This document shows, in pieces, positions 13,401 to 16,043 of a DNA stretch of 16,043 nt. Both the position numbers and the translations under genes were made by a program. This stretch comes from JACDCA01 sp040881785 (GTDB taxonomy: Bacteria; Acidobacteriota; Vicinamibacteria; Vicinamibacterales; 2-12-FULL-66-21), in NCBI GenBank assembly GCA_040881785.1, contig JBBECO010000206.1, positions 1 through 16,043 of the forward strand, written 5' to 3'. A model generated the notes under the pieces. The model saw only the letters and a program-made list of their open reading frames with translations. It had not been told where the DNA came from and did not search any database. Position 1 is the stretch's first letter. Each line of letters opens with the position of its first letter.

Positions 13401-13752
13401 GAGCGGCACCCTGCGCGCGGATTACAACGGCGGCCCCATCCAGGTGAACGATCCCTCGATCGACCTGTTCTTCAACACCGGCGCGTTCAGCGCGCCATCG
13501 GCGGGGGCGTTCGGCAATGCGAGCCGCAACATGATCATCGGGCCCGGATCGCGGCAGCTCAACGCACAGTTCGCGCGCGACATCCGCCTGGGGCGCACGC
13601 GCGTGCTCAGCGTCACGCTCAACGCCAGCAACCTGCTCAACATGGTCAATTACACGGGCATCGACACGGTGGTCAACTCCCGCACGTTCGGACAGGTCAC
13701 GTCGGTCCGTCCCATGCGCTCCATGCAGCTCGGGCTGCGGTTCCGGTTCTGA
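10411..13752 (+). CDS. TonB-dependent-receptor-like outer membrane protein with N-terminal CarboxypepD_reg-like domain (Oar-type)
   Basis: 1113 residues. A signal peptide lies at 1-28 (TALWCAVAVTVATMFGEAQQ). A carboxypeptidase-regulatory-like beta-sandwich spans about 35-112 (CKVTGRITSGTAPLPGVALV and PDGTYQVALPAGVYQLKAEL). A Gly/Arg/Pro-rich linker lies at about 217-252, built of GGRGGP hexapeptides. A long beta-barrel then runs from about 265 to the end, which is MQLGLRFRF, the terminal aromatic typical of outer membrane barrels. The layout matches the large receptor-like proteins abundant in Acidobacteria. No clear plug domain is seen between the sandwich and the barrel. A second Gly-rich loop (GGRGGGGRGGGAGG) lies near 430-443. 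The start is a TTG at 10411, the only reasonable one after the kinase stop, with AAGGGAG 9 nt upstream. Cargo is unknown. Confidence 0.85.
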   Translation: MSSHHQRARTALWCAVAVTVATMFGEAQQAPAPCKVTGRITSGTAPLPGVALVVMAGTRVAAATSTEPDGTYQVALPAGVYQLKAELTGFGSVDHELSLTGDPCGAVVADLQLALRPRAPRAAAAAPGAAGRPRFETLNVQTQQGAEAAEAQPERETLDAATRLLLPPGFSTEGPTESLAVNGNMANIDRGMMGERFAALGRGEIDPVTGEMTPGFGPGAQGGLGGPEGRGGRGGPGGRGGPGGRGGPGGRGDFQIGGRAGQQRAYNIQANYNYSGSALDSAPYQLRPGNTPSDRSYNRQTFGLTVGGPVRLPGYNGQRRTTFTATYGGNRGAQLFDRYATVPTESMRAGDFSSVSRPLVDPATGQPFSGNQLPASSMNPASVSLLRFVPLPNLDGTNRNFRYTTTTDTVSDNVNVRLTHNFTPAAAGGRGGGGRGGGAGGPAGRMAARGGRANQGLSVVMNAQVQYRRNDNEQNNVFPALGGASSGSSLSTPIGFNIRKGRTMHNVNLNFTRSTSGAQGKYAFVEDVAGNAGITGISTDPLNWGVPTLSFSSLTSVRDVSPNQRTDKRFTLGYTLTRPLRTHTFRVGGDFRMDQANSRSEANARGAYTFTGLYSSGGSAAARGGGLDFADFLLGLPQQATVEYGPGEIQMAGRSMSLFVQDDWRANTALTFNLGLRYELLWPFYEDNGHMANLDVPADFTAAAPVLSGQTGPFTGAFPSALLRADTNNLAPRAGLAWRVRPGLIVRGGYGISYNSGSYATIAREMVSQPPFAVTDTQLGTFGEPLTLQAAFAGSNADETKNNYGVDKDYALGLVQTWNADVSKDLRQVWNVGANYTHTRGASLDIVRAPNRGPDGLRIPDVQPFLWQTSEGESILNALSLRMRRRPVRGLGGGLTYTLAKSRDNASTIGGGGTVVAQNDQDLDAEWGLSSFDRRHQFAADMSLELPFGPNRRWLTNGGVRAKLLENWRASASYTWQSGTPYTPRVQAAAADVARGTSGTLRADYNGGPIQVNDPSIDLFFNTGAFSAPSAGAFGNASRNMIIGPGSRQLNAQFARDIRLGRTRVLSVTLNASNLLNMVNYTGIDTVVNSRTFGQVTSVRPMRSMQLGLRFRF
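11101..11166 (+). repeat. 18-bp coding minisatellite (GGRGGP repeat)
   Basis: Three full copies and one partial copy of an 18-bp unit, each encoding GGRGGP: 11101-11118, 11119-11136, 11137-11154 and 11155-11166. Copies differ only at synonymous third positions and share GGCGG(G/A)CG(A/C)GG. It lies in the linker between the regulatory-like domain and the barrel of the receptor-like protein. Confidence 0.8.
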
Positions 13753-13759
13753 TCGTGCG

Positions 13760-13859
13760 NNNNNNNNNNNNNNNNNNNNNNNNNNNNNNNNNNNNNNNNN
13801 NNNNNNNNNNNNNNNNNNNNNNNNNNNNNNNNNNNNNNNNNNNNNNNNNNNNNNNNNNN
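13760..13859. other. Assembly gap of 100 N
   Basis: Exactly 100 N, a common placeholder for a scaffold join of unknown true length. It starts 8 nt after the receptor-like stop codon and hides the 5' end of the next gene. Confidence 0.95.
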
Positions 13860-15850
13860 CGCAGCAGCCGGAACAGCGGCGGCCGACGTTCCGCACCAGC
13901 CGCGAGCTGGTCTCGGTGGATGTCGTCGTGCGCGACCGCGAGGGCAACATCGTGCGCGACCTCACGGCGGCCGATTTCGAGGTGCGGGAAGATGGCCGGC
14001 CGCAGGAGGTCCTCGGCCTGACGTTCCAGGAAATCTCCGCCACGGCGGTGAAGCCGTTGACGACGACAGAGCTGCTGGCCGGCGTGTCGGAGCGCATGAC
14101 CGAGACCGCCCCGGCGGCGGCGGAGGCCAAGCCGATGACCGCGGCCGACGTCGCCGGTCACCGGATGATCGTCCTGCTCTTCGACATCAGCTCCATGCAG
14201 CCGGAGGACGTGCAGCGGGCCATCGATTCGGCCAACAAGTACGTCAGCGAACAGATGTCACCGGCCGATCTCGTGGCCGTGGCGACGGTGGGCACGACGC
14301 TGAACGTCATCAACGACTTCACGACCGACCGGGAGAAGGTCGCGGCCAGCCTCGCGGTGCTCGGCTACACCGAAGGGACGGCGACCCCGCCGCCCGACGC
14401 GACCACGGCCGCGACCGAGGAAGCCGCGGCCGCCGAGACCGAGGTCACCGAGGCCGAGGCGAGCGAGATGGACATGTTCAACAACGATGTCCGGCTGCGC
14501 GCGCTGCGGACGCTCGCCGAAACCCTCGCCCCCATCGAGCAGAAGAAGGCGATCCTGTACTTCTCGGCCGGCATGGAACGCAGCGGCCAGGACAACCAGA
14601 TCGAGCTGCGCACGGCGATCAATGCGGCAGTCCTCGCGCATGTCGCGATCTATCCGGTCGATACGCGTGGGCTGCAGGCCGTCGTCCCCGGTGGTGATGC
14701 GCGGCAGGCGAGCGGACGCGGCCAATCGCTCTTTTCCGGCCGCGGCGTCTCGCGCCAGTTCGCGCGCCTGGCCGCCTCCCAGGACACGCTGACGTCGCTC
14801 GCGGCCGACACCGGCGGCCGGGCGTTCACCGACTCCAACGACTTCGGCGAGGCGTTCACGCGCGTGGTCCGCGACATGTCCGCGTACTACCTGCTCGGCT
14901 ACAGCAGCAGCAACCCGGCGAAGGACGGCCGGTTCCGCCGGATCCAGGTACGGGTGAAGCGGGAGAACGTCCGCGTCGAGGCCCGCGCCGGCTACTTCGC
15001 CGAGCGTGACTTTGCCCACACGAGCCGTGGCGACCGCGAAGCGCAGCTGCAGGAGCAGATGTTCTCGCCGGTCTCCTCCACCGACTTGCCCGTGATGATG
15101 ACGGGCGGATTCTTCCGCCTGGCGGCGGACCGGTACTACGTGCCCATCGCGGTCGCCGTCCCCGGCTACGCGGTGCCGACCTCCGAGAAGGACGGCGTGT
15201 CACTGGACGTGCTCGGCATGGTGAGCGACGAACAGGGCCGTCCGCTTGGACGCATGCGCGAGACGCTGACATTCCCGGCGTCGGCAGGCGCGACGCTCGC
15301 CGGCAAGCAGGTGCTGTATCAGTCGGGCGTAACGCTGCCGCCAGGCCGCTTCTCCGTCAAGGTCGTCGTCCGCGAGAACGCCACCGGCAAGATCGGATCC
15401 TTCGAAGCGCCGCTCACGGTGCCGGAGCTCAAGACGGCCCCCGTCAAGGTCAGCTCGGTGGTGCTCAGCACACAGCTGCAGCCGGCGGGCCGGGGGCGGA
15501 ACGCGAATCCGCTCGTCCGGGACGGCATGCAGCTCATCCCGAACGTCACGCATGTCGTCGCACGCGACCAGAAGCTGTTTTTCTATTACGAGGTGTACGA
15601 GCCCGGCGAAGCGGACGGCGGGCCGCAGCTGCAGACGAGCCTCGCCTTCTACCGCGGCAAGGTCAAGGTCTTCGAGACGCCGCCCGTCGAACGCTCGGCG
15701 GTCGATGCGCCGGACCGCAAGGCGGCGCTCTTCCAGTTCGAGATCCCGGCGGGCTCGCTCACGCCAGGCCTGTATACCTGCCAGATCAACATCATCGACG
15801 CCGCGGCCGGCAAGTTCGCGTTTCCACGACTCGCGTTCTACGTGAGGTAG
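13860..15850 (+). CDS. VWFA-related protein of the Acidobacteria type, 5' end missing in the gap
   Basis: The frame is open from the first base after the gap and gives 662 residues; the start codon and any signal peptide lie in the gap. The first visible part (TFRTSRELVSVDVVVRDREG, then DLTAADFEVREDGRPQEV) is the conserved N-terminal segment of the VWFA-related Acidobacterial domain family. The VWA domain follows: MIVLLFDISSMQPEDVQRAI, SPADLVAVATVGTTLNVIND, KKAILYFSAGMERSG and AHVAIYPVDTRGL. The metal site motif is DISSM instead of the usual DxSxS. A low-complexity Ala/Glu/Thr segment interrupts the domain. The domain ends with the typical YYLLGYSSSNPAKDGRFRRI and VRARAGYF-like line (VEARAGYFAERDF). 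The remaining 300 residues form beta-rich repeats of unknown role. It is probably secreted or envelope-bound. An internal ATG at 13916 is not the likely start. Confidence 0.88.
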
Positions 15851-15861
15851 CACCAATCGTC

Positions 15862-15896
15862 TAATCGCTAATCACTAATCGCTAATCACTAATCGC
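15862..15896. repeat. Tandem heptamer repeat (TAATCGC/TAATCAC)
   Basis: Five 7-bp units alternate strictly between TAATCGC and TAATCAC, beginning 12 bp after the VWFA gene stop. This is equal to two and a half copies of a 14-bp unit. Confidence 0.85.
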
Positions 15897-15913
15897 TCAA
15901 ATCCCTTAATCAC

Positions 15914-15953
15914 GAATCGATGAATCGATGAATCGACGAATCGACGAATCGAC
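15914..15953. repeat. Tandem octamer repeat (GAATCGAT/GAATCGAC)
   Basis: Five 8-bp units: GAATCGAT twice, then GAATCGAC three times. The core GAATCG is shared in inverse form with the CGATTC of the following heptamer array. Confidence 0.85.
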
Positions 15954-15988
15954 GATCCAGGATCCTCGATCCGTGATGAAGGATCAGC

Positions 15989-16043
15989 GATTCGTGATTC
16001 GTGATTCGTGATTCGTGATTCGTGATTCGTGATTCGTGATTCG
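15989..16043. repeat. Tandem heptamer repeat (GATTCGT), running off the window
   Basis: Seven perfect GATTCGT units plus six bases of an eighth, up to the last base of the window. The reverse complement (ACGAATC) matches the ACGAATC inside the octamer block (15936-15942 and following), so the two blocks can pair as arms of a long imperfect hairpin. Between them, 15954-15988 holds several GATCC and GGATC words. Confidence 0.85.

Noticed and set aside
12568..14130. Minus-strand frame running through the N gap
   Set aside because: It exists only because the N run holds no stop codon, and it is antisense to two well-supported genes.
15862..16043. CRISPR array
   Set aside because: Units are 7-8 bp and directly adjoining, without unique spacers of 25-40 bp; no cas genes nearby.

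Overview
The window is high-GC bacterial DNA that most resembles a soil or metagenomic member of the Acidobacteriota (Vicinamibacteria-like). This is an inference from gene content. It holds an Acidobacteria-type VWFA-related secreted protein, a large TonB-dependent-receptor-like protein with an N-terminal carboxypeptidase-regulatory-like domain, many CheY-like receivers, and short intergenic palindromes and heptamer repeats. A run of 100 N (13760-13859) shows that it is a scaffold.

Left end (1 to about 1345): apparent remnant of an integron cassette array. An 87-88 bp attC-like site lies at 575-662. It folds into a 17-bp stem with two single-base bulges and has R boxes at both ends. The GTTGGGC at 47-53 is the exact reverse complement of its R'' box (GCCCAAC, 575-581), which is the relation expected between the start and end of one cassette. 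Cassette 48-655 would carry a ParE/RelE-type toxin-antitoxin pair on the minus strand, with the toxin broken by a 1-base frameshift. Just past the recombination point are a LexA-type DNA-binding protein and a small nucleotidyltransferase with four cysteines. The nucleotidyltransferase loses its family-like C-terminus and has no attC of its own, so the array seems to have been cut there.

1349-3962 (minus strand): three stand-alone CheY-like receivers in a translationally coupled operon, a BON-LysM protein, and a secreted PD40/TolB-like beta-propeller protein. 4042-6341 (plus strand): a secreted M28 zinc peptidase coupled by ATGA to an endonuclease/exonuclease/phosphatase-fold lipoprotein. 6345-8141 (minus strand): a Spy/CpxP-like LTxxQ protein and, upstream of it in the same operon, an RND/MacA-type periplasmic adaptor. 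A palindromic repeat separates the two and supplies the adaptor's stop codon.

8244-13752 (plus strand): an OmpR-family regulator overlapping a histidine kinase, then the TonB-dependent-receptor-like gene. The divergent spacer between regulator and adaptor carries two GGTGTGA heptamers 11 bp apart, the geometry of a PhoB/OmpR-type operator. The arrangement suggests an envelope-stress module like Cpx, in which the two-component system controls the adaptor and LTxxQ operon. After the gap comes the 5'-truncated VWFA-related gene. The window ends in blocks of 7- and 8-bp tandem repeats.

A recurring feature is a -10 hexamer 6-8 nt before the start codon at five genes, which predicts leaderless mRNAs.
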